Positions 19,353 through 29,400 of a stretch of 64,000 nucleotides of DNA are shown here, piece after piece; positions within the stretch are counted from its first letter, which is position 1; every line of letters starts with the position of its first letter. The notes below the pieces were generated by a model. That model was not told the origin of the DNA, made no database searches, and worked only from the letters and a program-made list of their open reading frames with translations. Source of the stretch: Gammaproteobacteria bacterium (GTDB lineage: Bacteria; Pseudomonadota; Gammaproteobacteria; Pseudomonadales; Pseudohongiellaceae). The stretch is taken from positions 1 through 64,000 of the forward strand of contig BPDI01000013.1 of assembly GCA_019654215.1 (NCBI GenBank), written 5' to 3'. The position numbers and the translations under genes are program-made.

Positions 19353-19931
19353 ATGTCTGACAGTTCACTGGATAACAGTCTGGAAAATCAATTCCTCATT
19401 GCCATGCCGCAATTGATGGATTCTTATTTCGCTAACAGCGTTACCTATCTTTGGAAACATAGTGAAGAAGGAGCCCTTGGAATAGTTATTAATAAGCCGC
19501 TTCAGGCCTGTGTATTAGATATCTTCGATGAACTGGATATCGTCTGTGATCTAGATGAAGGAAAATTCCATATGGAGCACGTGCTCGCTGGTGGCCCGGT
19601 AGAGCGAGACAAGGGATTTATCATTCATGATTCAGATAATAGATGGGAATCTTCAATAGAAGTCACTTCTGAAATTACTATCTGTACGTCTAAAACTATT
19701 TTGCAGGACATCGCTGCTGGCAGTGGACCAGACAACTACCTGGTCGCTCTCGGTTGTGCAGGGTGGGATGCAGGTCAATTAGAACGAGAGATTATTGAGA
19801 ATGCCTGGTTAACAGCACCGGCAAGCTCGGAATTAGTCTTTTCCAAGGACTATGCCTCCAAAGTCCATGAAGCCGCTGCGATCCTAGGCGTTAATATGCA
19901 GCAAATCTCACCGGAAGCAGGTCATTCCTGA
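19353..19931 (+). CDS. YqgE/AlgH family protein
   Basis: This is a 192-residue protein of the UPF0301 (YqgE/AlgH) family. It has the opening LENQFLIAMPQLMDSYFANS, the ALGIVINKPL motif, VLAGGPVERDKGFIIH and the GCAGWDAGQLEREI signature. The biochemical role is not known; AlgH was named for an effect on alginate in Pseudomonas. It lies between tonB and ruvX in the conserved order. Confidence 0.9.
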   Translation: MSDSSLDNSLENQFLIAMPQLMDSYFANSVTYLWKHSEEGALGIVINKPLQACVLDIFDELDIVCDLDEGKFHMEHVLAGGPVERDKGFIIHDSDNRWESSIEVTSEITICTSKTILQDIAAGSGPDNYLVALGCAGWDAGQLEREIIENAWLTAPASSELVFSKDYASKVHEAAAILGVNMQQISPEAGHS

Positions 19932-19948
19932 ACATTCTTGAGCCGTCG

Positions 19949-20404
19949 ATGACTATTGAAACCTTACCTAGTAACTGTACATTACCAGTCGCAGCGCTCT
20001 CTTTTGATTATGGTACCCAACGAATCGGTGTTGCGTTCGGCCAGAGTATTTCTGCCACGGCAAAGGCCATTGCTGTATTGAAAGCGAAAGATGGCGCTCC
20101 TGACTGGGATGAAGTGGAAAAACTTTTGCAAGAATGGAAACCGGATTGTTGTGTAGTAGGCCTTCCCTACAATCTTGATGGCAGTGAAAGCGAATTGCTA
20201 ACTCGCGCTATCAAATTTGCCAATCGTATAAAAGGCCGCTTCAACATAAGCTGTTATGGCATGGACGAACGGCTTTCATCTAAAGCTGCAATCGAACAAA
20301 TCATGGAAGATGAAAGCAGTAGCAAAAAGAAAACTGCAATCGACGATATCGCTGCACAGATTATTCTTGAAAACTGGTTGAATGAATACAATTCTCGAGT
20401 TTAA
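19949..20404 (+). CDS. ruvX: Putative pre-16S rRNA nuclease / Holliday junction resolvase-like RuvX (YqgF)
   Basis: YqgF is an RNase H-fold nuclease implicated in maturing the 5' end of 16S rRNA. The 151-residue protein shows LSFDYGTQRIGVAFG with the first catalytic Asp, VVGLPYNLDGSES, GMDERLSSKAA and the late acidic motif AIDDIAAQIILENW. It lies 17 nt after yqgE, with which it is normally paired. Confidence 0.92.
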   Translation: MTIETLPSNCTLPVAALSFDYGTQRIGVAFGQSISATAKAIAVLKAKDGAPDWDEVEKLLQEWKPDCCVVGLPYNLDGSESELLTRAIKFANRIKGRFNISCYGMDERLSSKAAIEQIMEDESSSKKKTAIDDIAAQIILENWLNEYNSRV

Positions 20405-20687
20405 GAGTTATGCGTCACAGCACTTTGTTTACGCAAATCAAATAAAAAATCTAGGATTTTTAAAGTATCGGACGCACATCGTTTAACGCTAAACCTCAAT
20501 AGCTTTGTAATATGTATCTAACTAACAAATCACTATGCGAGTATTATTCGTAGACTGAAATCGACACATCATGAAAATTTCCTGATCTCAGCTGCCATGC
20601 TTTCACTGGAAAGGAGTTACTACGTCACCTATAGTACCTACCCTTTTGTGATTACCCCATACTAGGGAACCGCGAAGGCCCAAAAAC
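20405..20687. other. Gap between ruvX and yggS, no gene recognised
   Basis: This 283-base stretch holds no open frame I recognise and no convincing hairpin-plus-T terminator. In Pseudomonas-like relatives the pyr genes and pilT commonly sit between these two clusters; no remnant of them was seen. Confidence 0.5.
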
Positions 20688-21372
20688 GTGACCTACATAA
20701 CAGACAATATATCCGCCACAGCCGAGAGGATAGGTGAGCTAGAGGCTAAGTATAATCGTCCTGTTGGGAGAGTGCGTCTATTGGCCGTAAGCAAGCGCCA
20801 TTCCGTGGCCAAAATCAGGGAAGCAGTCACCGCCGGATTAAAGGAATTTGGGGAAAATTTCTTGCAGGAAGCAGAGGAAAAAATCACTGAATTGGCAGAT
20901 CACACTCTGACTTGGCATTTCATTGGCCCGATTCAGTCAAATAAAACTCGTGGCATTGCAGAACATTTCGACTGGGTGCAAAGTGTAGACAGAGACAAGA
21001 TAGCAACACGATTAAGTGAGCAACGTTCAGAAGAAAAGCCTCCATTGAATATCTGCGTGCAGGTAAATCTATCAGCGGAACAATCTAAATCTGGTACGAG
21101 TTTGGCTGAGGCGGAATCATTGTGTGCGCTGGTAGCAGATCTGCCCCAACTGGAGTTAAGAGGACTCATGGCCATTCCAGCATTCGAAAAGGATTTCGAA
21201 AAGCAGAGGCAATATTTTAATGAACTAGCTACTGAGTTCGCGCGCTTAAAAGGAGATATATCCCACTATGGATACCCTCTCTATGGGAATGAGTAATGAC
21301 TATGAAGCTGCCATTGCTGAACAATCCTCTATGGTAAGACTGGGCACAGTGATTTTTGGGCCAAGAGTCTAA
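20688..21372 (+). CDS. yggS: YggS family PLP homeostasis protein, frameshift near C-terminus
   Basis: This is a fold-type III PLP-binding protein that buffers pyridoxal phosphate and has no known enzymatic turnover. It has the PLP lysine in LLAVSKRHSVAKIREA, then FGENFLQEA, WHFIGPIQSNKT, the VQVNLS segment and LRGLMAIPA. The frame slips near 21270. With one base corrected the expected ending appears (LSMGMSNDYEAAI, VRLGTVIFGPR), with a stop at 21370-21372. The GTG start gives the normal N-terminus. proC and yggT follow, the common arrangement. Confidence 0.88.
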
Positions 21373-21453
21373 TTGCGCGAATCTCGCTTGAATGAGATAG
21401 AATAGCCCCTGCTTGGCAATTGACGATTTCATTACAGATAGACTGGAGATGGA

Positions 21454-22269
21454 TTGAACAACACCACAATAGGCTTTATTGGCGCAGGCAATATGGCGAA
21501 TAGTCTCATTCGTGGTTTACTTGCGAAAGGTTTTCAACCTTCATCTATTATTGTCGCTGATGTAGACAACGAAAAACTTGAAGTGCTCAGTTCTGAATAC
21601 GGCATTCGGCTAGCTGATAACCAAAGTATTGCAAGAGAAGCGAATGTTGTTGTACTCGCTGTCAAACCGCAAGTAATAGAAGAAGTTTGCACCAATATAA
21701 GCCTCCAGGCTGATTCAAGCTTAGTAGTTTCAGTTGCCGCCGGTACTACCGTCGCTTTATTAGAAAAATGGCTAGGCAATAGCACAGCAATTATTCGCAG
21801 CATGCCCAACACTCCAGCGCTTATAGGCAAAGGGGCAACTGGATTATTCGCTAATAAGTTTGTAAGTGGCAAACAGAAAGATTTAGCAAAAGCATTAATG
21901 GATGGAGTCGGCATTAGTGTTTGGGTCGAAAATGAGAGCGACATGGATACTGTAACTGCAGTTTCAGGTAGTGGTCCTGCTTACTACTTTCTGTTTATGG
22001 AAGCTATGCAAGAAACTGCAGCCGAATTAGGATTATCCGATGACGTTGCGCAACAATTAATCTATCAGACAGCCTTGGGCGCAGCAGATTTGGCTATGCA
22101 AAGTACTGATTCAACCGTTGAGTTAAGAAGAAAGGTGACCTCTCCAAACGGCACTACAGAAGCAGCAATAAAAAGTTTTGAAGCCGATCATTTAAGAGAA
22201 TTAGTAAGAAAAGCATTAACAGCAGCAAGAGATCGATCGATAGAGTTAGCTAAGAAATCGAACAAATAG
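21454..22269 (+). CDS. proC: Pyrroline-5-carboxylate reductase
   Basis: ProC reduces pyrroline-5-carboxylate to proline. The 271-residue enzyme has the Rossmann motif IGFIGAGNMANSLIRG, VVLAVKPQ, IIRSMPNTPALIGKG and the C-terminal VSGSGPAYYFLFMEAM and VTSPNGTTEAAI signatures. The start is TTG at 21454, with a GGAG RBS about 6 nt upstream; the ATG a few bases earlier runs into a stop at once. Confidence 0.95.
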   Translation: MNNTTIGFIGAGNMANSLIRGLLAKGFQPSSIIVADVDNEKLEVLSSEYGIRLADNQSIAREANVVVLAVKPQVIEEVCTNISLQADSSLVVSVAAGTTVALLEKWLGNSTAIIRSMPNTPALIGKGATGLFANKFVSGKQKDLAKALMDGVGISVWVENESDMDTVTAVSGSGPAYYFLFMEAMQETAAELGLSDDVAQQLIYQTALGAADLAMQSTDSTVELRRKVTSPNGTTEAAIKSFEADHLRELVRKALTAARDRSIELAKKSNK

Positions 22270-22281
22270 TGAGTTAGCACA

Positions 22282-22881
22282 ATGGGAGTATTAGGTAGTT
22301 CAGGAGCGCTTATATTTAACGCCTTATTAGGGATTTATCTGCTGGCTGTTATTCTGCGATTTCTGCTGCAAGTGGCACGGGCAGATTTTTACAATCCTAT
22401 TTCTCAGTCGCTGGTAAAAATAACTGATCCCGCTGTGCGTGTATTTCGCACTTTTATTCCCGGCTATCGTGGAATCGATTTTTCTAGTTTGATCCTAGCA
22501 TTGGTGATACAAGCTGTAGCAATTTCAGGATTAATTATTCTTTATGGTGGCAGTATTCCATCCATAGGGTTTGTGATTACTTGGGCATTTGTTGGTGTCA
22601 TACATTTCATCATCATGATTTACTATTACGCCATCATTGCTTCCATCATCATGTCTTTTGTCATGATGTTTTCCGGAAATATGAACCCACATCCTTTTCT
22701 AAGATTAATTTGGCAGTTGACTGAGCCGGTGATGTCGCCAGTGAGAAAGGTTATTCCGCCAATGGGAGGCTTAGATTTTTCTCCCATTTTTATTTTCATT
22801 GGCATTGGACTGATCAGAAATATTATTTATCAGTCATTCGGTGTAAATGAGCAAGTTGCACTAGTTGTTATTGGCCTTTGA
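22282..22881 (+). CDS. yggT: YggT family membrane protein
   Basis: This is a 199-residue inner-membrane protein with two tandem YggT repeats. Each repeat has a hydrophobic helix followed by the conserved turn: ADFYNPISQSLVKITDP in the first half, and NPHPFLRLIWQLTEPVMSPVRKVIPP in the second (quoted as NPHPFLRLIWQL and TEPVMSPVRKVIPP). The family is linked to osmotic tolerance and cell-envelope integrity, but its function is not settled. It begins 12 nt after proC. Confidence 0.9.
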   Translation: MGVLGSSGALIFNALLGIYLLAVILRFLLQVARADFYNPISQSLVKITDPAVRVFRTFIPGYRGIDFSSLILALVIQAVAISGLIILYGGSIPSIGFVITWAFVGVIHFIIMIYYYAIIASIIMSFVMMFSGNMNPHPFLRLIWQLTEPVMSPVRKVIPPMGGLDFSPIFIFIGIGLIRNIIYQSFGVNEQVALVVIGL

Positions 22882-22946
22882 TATGCTCTACCGCTTAGAC
22901 GGTAGTGCCTTATTCTTAAATTCTTGGAACTAGAAATATACCCGAC

Positions 22947-24146
22947 ATGGCGACTGATTTATCTGAAGATTCAGTTGGGATTGTTGAACCTCAACAAATC
23001 CACATCGACGAGCCACTGACATTACGCAGTGGAAAGGTTTTGCCTGCCTGCGATATCGTCTACGAAACATACGGCGAGCTTAATGCAGAAAAAACTAATG
23101 CTATATTGGTTTGTCATGCCCTAAGCGGAGACCATCATGCCGCGGGTTACCACGCCGATGACGAAAAGAAGCCAGGGTGGTGGGAAACCTGCATTGGTCC
23201 GGGCAAAGCAATCGACACAAACCTATTCTTTGTTGTTAGCATGAATAACCTTGGTGGCTGTGGCGGAACAACTGGACCCGCTTCAGTCAATCCCGAAACT
23301 GGCAAATACTGGGGTCCTGACTTCCCTGTAGTAACTGTTAGAGATTGGGTTAAAAGTCAGGCCATGCTTATGGACCGCCTTGACATTACCAAATGGGCAG
23401 CTGTTGTAGGCGGCAGTCTCGGTGGCATGCAGGTGCTACGCTGGGCTATCAGCTACCCTGATCGACTAGCTAATGCGGTTTGCATCGCTGCTGCACCGAA
23501 ACTATCCGCACAAAATATTGCCTTTAATGAAGTGGCCCGACAATCTATCACCACCGATCCGAATTTTCATGACGGTTATTATCTAGAACATGGTACCTAC
23601 CCGAAACAAGGTCTCACTCTTGCCAGAATGGTGGGTCATATTACTTACCTATCCGATAGCGCCATGCGCGCAAAGTTTGGCAAAACCCTCACAGATTTTG
23701 AAAGTGAAGCTAGTAACTTTGGTCGTGATCTAAGAAGCGGAAAATTAAGTTTCGGTTTTAATGTGGACTTTCAGGTTGAAAGTTATCTGCATTATCAGGG
23801 CGAAAGGTTTTCCGCGAACTTCGATGCAAATACTTATTTATTAATGACGAAAGCATTAGATTACTTTGATCCTTCGGTAGATTACGATGGTGATCTGAGC
23901 AAAGCCTTCTCCTATGGCAATTGCAAATTTTTACTCGTGTCGTTTAGTACCGATTGGCGCTTCCCTCCTGAGCGCTCTCGCGAACTGGTTAATGATTTGT
24001 TGAATGCAGGAAGAGAAGTTACTTATGTAGAAGTAGAAGCTGATCAGGGTCACGACGCGTTTCTGCTACCAATTCCTCGATACATTAATGCATTTAAAGG
24101 CTATCTCGATCGGGTGCATGAAGAGATGAGCGGCAATGCGTCCTGA
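22947..24146 (+). CDS. metX: Homoserine O-acyltransferase
   Basis: MetX acylates homoserine in the committed step of methionine synthesis. The 399-residue alpha/beta hydrolase has the nucleophile elbow [13 protein letters not shown], the [12 protein letters not shown] loop, the [17 protein letters not shown] segment, and the late acid/His residues around FSTDWRFPP and [10 protein letters not shown]. Acetyl versus succinyl specificity is hard to assign from motifs alone; many MetX proteins of Proteobacteria use succinyl-CoA. It overlaps metW by 11 nt. Confidence 0.94.
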   Translation: MATDLSEDSVGIVEPQQIHIDEPLTLRSGKVLPACDIVYETYGELNAEKTNAILVCHALSGDHHAAGYHADDEKKPGWWETCIGPGKAIDTNLFFVVSMNNLGGCGGTTGPASVNPETGKYWGPDFPVVTVRDWVKSQAMLMDRLDITKWAAVVGGSLGGMQVLRWAISYPDRLANAVCIAAAPKLSAQNIAFNEVARQSITTDPNFHDGYYLEHGTYPKQGLTLARMVGHITYLSDSAMRAKFGKTLTDFESEASNFGRDLRSGKLSFGFNVDFQVESYLHYQGERFSANFDANTYLLMTKALDYFDPSVDYDGDLSKAFSYGNCKFLLVSFSTDWRFPPERSRELVNDLLNAGREVTYVEVEADQGHDAFLLPIPRYINAFKGYLDRVHEEMSGNAS

Positions 24147-24729
24147 TTTAGAAATTATTCAAAAATGGATCGAACCAAACAGTCGCGTGTTAGACCTTGG
24201 GTGCGGTGATGGCGACCTATTGCATTATTTGAAAACCACAAAGCAAGCGCGAGGAATTGGACTGGAAATCGATGAGGAAAATATCCAGCATTGTATCGAG
24301 AATGGCGTAAACGTTATCGAGCAAAATCTCGATCAGGGATTATCTAATTTCCAATCCAATAGTTTCGATACTGTTTTGTTGGCGCAAACCCTGCAGGCTT
24401 TGAGTAATCCCGATCAGCTAATCGATGAAATGTTAAGAATCGGTGAAAAAGGAATTATCACTTTCCCAAACTTTGGAAACTGGAAGAGTCGTTTATATCT
24501 TGCTACCAAGGGTCGCATGCCGGTCTCAAAATTTATGCCACATCAATGGTATGACACACCAAATATTCATTTCTGTACCGTAAAAGATTTTGATGCCCTG
24601 TGTAGAGATAAGAATATTAAAGTGCTAACTCGTACCGTGGTTGATTCTCAGCTTAAAGGTAGCTGGGCCATGAAATCCTGGCCCAACTTTCTCGGCGAAA
24701 TTGCTATCTATCACATCACCAAAGACTAA
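24136..24729 (+). CDS. metW: Methionine biosynthesis protein MetW
   Basis: MetW is a methyltransferase-fold protein that partners MetX. The 197-residue protein has the SAM-type motif [25 protein letters not shown], and the family-typical [15 protein letters not shown] and [15 protein letters not shown]. The overlap with metX matches the almost universal metX-metW pairing. Confidence 0.94.
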   Translation: MRPDLEIIQKWIEPNSRVLDLGCGDGDLLHYLKTTKQARGIGLEIDEENIQHCIENGVNVIEQNLDQGLSNFQSNSFDTVLLAQTLQALSNPDQLIDEMLRIGEKGIITFPNFGNWKSRLYLATKGRMPVSKFMPHQWYDTPNIHFCTVKDFDALCRDKNIKVLTRTVVDSQLKGSWAMKSWPNFLGEIAIYHITKD

Positions 24730-24732
24730 GTT

Positions 24733-25335
24733 ATGAGAGAAGTCGTACTCGCCAGTGGTAATCAAGGAAAGCTTCTAGAACTGCAAGCCTTTCTGGATGA
24801 GAAAGACGTCGAGTTGATTCCACAGTCTGAATTCAACGTTAGCGATGTGGCAGAAACCGGCCTCAGTTTTGTCGAAAACGCCTTGATCAAAGCACGTCAC
24901 GCGTGCACAGAAACTATGCTTCCCAGTATTGCCGATGATTCCGGGATTGAAGTAGATGCATTAAATGGAGCGCCTGGAATTTATTCCGCTCGTTACGCAG
25001 GCGTCATCGGACTAACGGCGGATGCTGCAAACAATGCGAAATTAGTGGCGGAACTGGAGCAGGTACCTGATCTTGAACGCACGGCGCGTTTTCAATGTGT
25101 CATTGTATTTTTGCGTCATGCAAATGACAGAATGCCACTAATTTGCCAGGGCACCTGGGAAGGAAGAATTCTTTTCGAAGAAAGCGGAGATAACGGATTC
25201 GGTTATGATCCTTTGTTTTTTGTTCCGACCCACGATTGCACATCTGCTGAGCTCGATCCGGAAACTAAAAATTCTCTAAGCCATCGCGGCCAGGCGCTGC
25301 GCCAACTTTTGCAATGTTGGAAAGACCTCCCTTAA
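24733..25335 (+). CDS. rdgB: XTP/dITP pyrophosphatase
   Basis: RdgB removes non-canonical purine nucleotides (dITP, XTP) from the pool. The 200-residue enzyme has the opening VLASGNQGKLLELQ, the FVENALIKARHA segment, IADDSGIEVDALNGAPGIYSARYAG (given as IADDSGIEVDAL and GAPGIYSARYAG), and GFGYDPLFFVP, SHRGQAL near the C-terminus. It starts 3 nt after metW and overlaps hemW by 22 nt. Confidence 0.95.
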   Translation: MREVVLASGNQGKLLELQAFLDEKDVELIPQSEFNVSDVAETGLSFVENALIKARHACTETMLPSIADDSGIEVDALNGAPGIYSARYAGVIGLTADAANNAKLVAELEQVPDLERTARFQCVIVFLRHANDRMPLICQGTWEGRILFEESGDNGFGYDPLFFVPTHDCTSAELDPETKNSLSHRGQALRQLLQCWKDLP

Positions 25336-26470
25336 GTCTCTACATTCACGTTCCTTGGTGCGTTCGAAAATGCCCCTATTGTGATTTCAATTCTCACGAA
25401 TCAAAAACTGGCTTGCCTGAAAAAGAATATGTCGAACTTTTATTGGACGACTTTGTTCGAGAAAAAGCGCGACTTAATGACGACAATCAATTGGTATCAA
25501 TTTTTATTGGTGGTGGCACGCCTAGTTTATTCAGCGGGAATTCCTATAGTTATTTACTCAGTCGAATCGAAGAACAGATTCCGTTTTCCCGAGACATAGA
25601 AATAACCTTGGAAGCGAATCCGGGAACAGCAGATACCGAACGATTTGCTGCTTATCATGATGCGGGAATTAATCGTCTGTCAATCGGAATACAGAGTTTT
25701 GATGATCGATGTCTCGACCGCTTAGGAAGAATTCATAACAGTGATGAAGCTCTTTCTGCGATTGAAATTGCCAAACAAGTTGGATTTGAAAATTTTAACC
25801 TTGACTTAATGCATGGATTACCGGGCCCAATCATCAGAGCAACCCTGTAAAAGATCTGCAGATCGGGATCGAAAGCGAACCTACACATGTCAGTTGGTAC
25901 CAGCTTACGATTGAGCCAAATACGGTGTTTTATCACCGCCCTCCAACATTACCGGTAGAAAATGTTTTGGAAGAGATCCAGACAAATGGTCATGGACTTT
26001 TAGAAGGTAAGGATTTTCATCAGTATGAAGTTTCTGCCTATGCCATGAGCAATCGTGAATCGATTCATAATCTAAACTATTGGAGCTTCGGTGATTACCT
26101 GGGTATAGGTGCCGGAGCCCATGGCAAGCTTACACTGCCAACAGAGAATAAAATTATAAGAACACGAAAAGTTAAACAGCCCAATCACTATTTCTCTGCA
26201 TTGAATGGAAGGGATGCAGAGATCAAAGAAATTCCTATGCAAGAAAGATCGGTGGAATTCTTAATGAATACACTGCGCTTGAGGGAGGGTTTTAATCAAT
26301 CGCAATTTGAAAAAAGAACTGGCCTGGCTTTCGAGGAAATTGCTAAGAGAGTAGAATCACAAATAGAAAAAGGCCTAATGCAAATAGTAGAAGTTGACGA
26401 TGAGTTAAGCATATCTGCGACTTCAAATGGCTACCGTTTTCTAAATAGCGTTCTCGGGGGATTTCTATAA
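25314..26470 (+). CDS. hemW: HemW, radical SAM heme chaperone, one frameshift
   Basis: HemW binds heme and a radical-SAM iron-sulfur cluster and helps insert heme into respiratory enzymes. The N-terminal part has the cluster motif CVRKCPYCDFNSH (CxxxCxxC), FIGGGTPSLFSG and the SIGIQSFDD strand. The frame is lost near 25828, just after NLDLMHGLPG. The other frame then continues (THVSWYQLTIEPNT, FHQYEVSAYA, NLNYWSFGDYLGIGAGAHG) to the stop at 26468-26470. Together the parts give a normal 380-residue protein. The stop overlaps the next ATG (TAATG). Confidence 0.92.
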
Positions 26471-26823
26471 TGACAGCTTTATACGAAAAACATTGTGAAG
26501 CGTGTCAGCTTGGCGCACCTTTGATAACAGAGGAACAATCAAATGAATTAATACTGAGTGTTCCAGCCTGGAAAAAAGAATTTCATGATGGCGTTGAAAA
26601 ACTCATTAGAGAGTTTCATTTCGTCGAATTCGAAGACGCTTTCAAATTCACCTACAAAATTGCCAACCTTGCGGAGCGGGAAAACCACCACCCTTCAATT
26701 CTGACGGAATGGGGCAAAGTTACAGTTTTCTGGTGGACCCATAAAATTAATGGTCTTCATATCAATGACTTTATCATGGCGGCGAAAACTGACATGCTTG
26801 CCAAGCTATCGGCTCCCTCTTAA
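26470..26823 (+). CDS. 4a-hydroxytetrahydrobiopterin dehydratase (pterin-4a-carbinolamine dehydratase)
   Basis: This is a 117-residue pterin dehydratase (PhhB family) that recycles the pterin formed by aromatic amino-acid hydroxylases. It shows the active-site segment ENHHPSILTEWGKVTVFWWTH (given as ENHHPSILTEW and VTVFWWTH), and the ending NDFIMAAKTD. Its start overlaps the hemW stop. No phenylalanine hydroxylase gene is present in the window, so its physiological partner is unknown. Confidence 0.92.
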   Translation: MTALYEKHCEACQLGAPLITEEQSNELILSVPAWKKEFHDGVEKLIREFHFVEFEDAFKFTYKIANLAERENHHPSILTEWGKVTVFWWTHKINGLHINDFIMAAKTDMLAKLSAPS

Positions 26824-26849
26824 TTAAGATCTAAAAATTTGACTCCTCT

Positions 26850-28001
26850 ATGTCTTTAGTTTTGCCAGCCCTGCTACAGCAGATCGATAAAGTGGTTAGT
26901 TTACCCAGTGTGAGTTCAGCAAACAAAAATCTGGATATGAGTAACAAGCCAGTAATTGATTACCTAGCTAACACCTTCGAAGATATTGGATTTAGTTGTG
27001 AAGTCATTGCTTGTGATTCTGAAAATACAAAATTAAATCTCATTGCCACGCTTGGCACGGGCCCGGGTGGTTTAGTTTTGGCGGGACATACTGACACTGT
27101 TCCGTTTGATGAGGAGCTCTGGTCGGTAGATCCCTTTCAACTTACCGAAAAAGACGGCAAGATTTTTGGTCTTGGCATCACCGACATGAAGGGCTTTTTT
27201 CCAATCGTAATGGAAGCCATCAAAAAAGTTATTAATCATGAGTTCAAAGAGCCGCTCATCATTCTCGCAACCGCTGATGAAGAATCTTCTATGCTAGGTG
27301 CAAAAACATTAGCAGAATTGGGCAAACCCAAAGCGAGGTCTGCACTGATCGGTGAACCAACCGGAATGCGCCCAGTTAAAGCACATAAGGGCATTATGAT
27401 GGATAGCATTCGCCTTGTAGGCCAAAGCGGGCATTCTTCCGATCCGACACTGGGTAAGAATGCGCTGGATGTCATGCATGAAGTCATTGCTGAGCTGCTT
27501 ACTTATCGTCAGCAGCTCAAAGATAAATACACTTCCGATTTATTTGCCATTCCTTATCCAACACTTAACTTGGGGGCCATACATGGTGGCGATAATCCCA
27601 ATCGAATTTGTGGATACTGCAATCTCGAATTCGATGTGCGTTTAACACCGGGAATGAACATTGACACTGTGCGGGCCGATATTCAGGAGAGAGTAAAGCG
27701 CGTTACTGAGCCGCTCGGTATCCATTTCGAAATGGGAGAAATATTCTCTGGTGTTCCTGCATTCTTTGCTGAAGAAAACAGCGCAATGCTTAAAGCGGCA
27801 GAAGAACTCACTAACCACAGTGGAATAACTGTTCAGTTCGGTACCGAAGGGCCGTTCCTACAAGAACTAGGAATGGACACTATTGTGATGGGGCCGGGAA
27901 ATATCGATCAGGCGCATCAACCGAATGAATACATGTCGATGGATATGATCAATCCCAGTATCGATGTTTTAACAAAACTGATTACCAAACACTGCCTTTA
28001 G
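26850..28001 (+). CDS. argE: Acetylornithine deacetylase
   Basis: ArgE is a zinc-dependent M20 family hydrolase that releases ornithine from N-acetylornithine in arginine synthesis. The 383-residue enzyme has the metal site GHTDTVPFDEELWS, GITDMKGFFPIV, the catalytic Glu pair in ATADEESSMLGA, and IGEPTGMRPVKAHKG. The dimerisation domain carries GQSGHSSDPTLGKNA, and the last metal His lies in DQAHQPNEY. The stop converges on folA with a 4-nt overlap. Confidence 0.94.
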   Translation: MSLVLPALLQQIDKVVSLPSVSSANKNLDMSNKPVIDYLANTFEDIGFSCEVIACDSENTKLNLIATLGTGPGGLVLAGHTDTVPFDEELWSVDPFQLTEKDGKIFGLGITDMKGFFPIVMEAIKKVINHEFKEPLIILATADEESSMLGAKTLAELGKPKARSALIGEPTGMRPVKAHKGIMMDSIRLVGQSGHSSDPTLGKNALDVMHEVIAELLTYRQQLKDKYTSDLFAIPYPTLNLGAIHGGDNPNRICGYCNLEFDVRLTPGMNIDTVRADIQERVKRVTEPLGIHFEMGEIFSGVPAFFAEENSAMLKAAEELTNHSGITVQFGTEGPFLQELGMDTIVMGPGNIDQAHQPNEYMSMDMINPSIDVLTKLITKHCL

Positions 28002-28504
28002 TTAAATCTTTCTAAAACACAGATGCTATAATTGTAGGGATTGGCTTCACTCTTTTGAAATTCTTCTCGCGAAACTTCATTCCATTCTTCTTCATTAAAC
28101 TCAGCGAGAAAAGTATCACCTTTCACATCAGCGTGAACTCGAGTTAAATGAAATCTTTGGGCATATGGTAATGCTTCTTTATATAAGGCTGCACCACCGA
28201 TAACAAATGCTTCTTCGGAACCATCAATTATTGAAATACTTTCTACGAGTTTTAGTGCCGCCTCAAGTGAACCAACAACTTTTACCCCTTCGGCTTCGTA
28301 GTCTGTATTGCTCGTAATCACAATGTTAGTTCTACCGGGTAATGCTCTACCAATAGATTCCCAGGTCTTGCGCCCCATGATGATGCTGTTTCCCATAGTT
28401 ATGCGCTTGAAGTACTTCAAATCCTCAGACAGATGCCAGGGTAAACTATTGTTGCGACCAATAGTTCGATTTTCTGCAACAGCACATATCAAAGCGAGTT
28501 TCAT
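27998..28504 (-). CDS. folA: Dihydrofolate reductase
   Basis: FolA reduces dihydrofolate to tetrahydrofolate with NADPH. The 168-residue enzyme has the Met20-loop NRTIGRNNSLPWHLSEDLKYF (as NRTIGRNNSLPWH and SEDLKYF), the catalytic Asp in that helix, IIMGRKTWESIGRALPGR, and FVIGGAALYKEALPYA. thyA lies directly upstream on the same strand (about 20 nt from its corrected stop), so the two thymidylate-cycle genes form one unit. Confidence 0.95.
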   Translation of the reverse strand: MKLALICAVAENRTIGRNNSLPWHLSEDLKYFKRITMGNSIIMGRKTWESIGRALPGRTNIVITSNTDYEAEGVKVVGSLEAALKLVESISIIDGSEEAFVIGGAALYKEALPYAQRFHLTRVHADVKGDTFLAEFNEEEWNEVSREEFQKSEANPYNYSICVLERFN

Positions 28505-28523
28505 TTTCTTCTATCTATTCAGT

Positions 28524-29376
28524 CTAAACAGAAAAAGGATAGGCGATGGGATCATGATGCTGATATCCCTTAACAGAAAAATCATCCATCGTTACCCAGG
28601 TTTCCAAATCTTCCAGTGACTTTATTTCAGAACTAATATGAAGCTTTGGTGGATCGAAAGGTTCGCGCTTTAGTTGCACGCCCACGCATTAATTCAATCT
28701 GATCTTCATAAATGTGGGCGTTCACGATTTTGTGATAGGCCTTGCCTGGTTTATGCCCGGTGATTTGCGCCATCACCGCCAGGAACCAAAACACCTGGAT
28801 CTGATTAAAATTCAACCCCAATGGAACATCACAGGAACGCTGGTAACTAGTTAGGAAAAGTGTATCTCCAAGTAGCGAGAACGTATGAGTGTGCATGCAT
28901 GGTCGCAAACAACCTAAATCAAACTCTCCCGGATTATAAAAAGTAAGGATCTCACCGCGATCGTCTAAACCTTTAGCTAGGTTATCAACTATTTTTTGCA
29001 ATTGATCTAAGTTGGATTTATCGGGTTTTTGCCAGCTTCTTCCCTGTACCCCATAAACACGACCCATGTCGTCTTTACCTTTGCGTACAGGATTATTGAG
29101 CCAGGTTTCATTGTCGTTGGCATTGGCATCCCAGGTTCTTGCGCCTAGCGCACGGAAATCGGCAGCATTGTCATAACCGCGGAGATAACCTAGAAACTCA
29201 GCTATAGCCGCCTTCCAGAAACTCTTCCGGGTAGTAACTAATGGAAATTTATTGTTGGCAACATCATAAGTGAGATCGGCATCCACTATAGTAAGGCACT
29301 TCTTTCCTGTTCGCTGGTTTTGGATCCAGGTGCCCTCGTTGATAATGCGATGACATAGGGCTAAATATTGCTTCAT
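28524..29376 (-). CDS. thyA: Thymidylate synthase, frameshift near C-terminus
   Basis: ThyA methylates dUMP to dTMP using methylene-tetrahydrofolate, which FolA then helps regenerate. The protein carries the catalytic Cys in [15 protein letters not shown], the substrate motif [15 protein letters not shown], and [19 protein letters not shown] (as [14 protein letters not shown]). Just after RGRATK the frame slips at about 28672. In the corrected frame the tail reads [11 protein letters not shown] ... [14 protein letters not shown] and stops at 28524-28526. The full length of about 283 residues fits the longer ThyA type. Confidence 0.92.
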
Positions 29377-29400
29377 GAAGTTTCGGATCCGTGATCTAGA

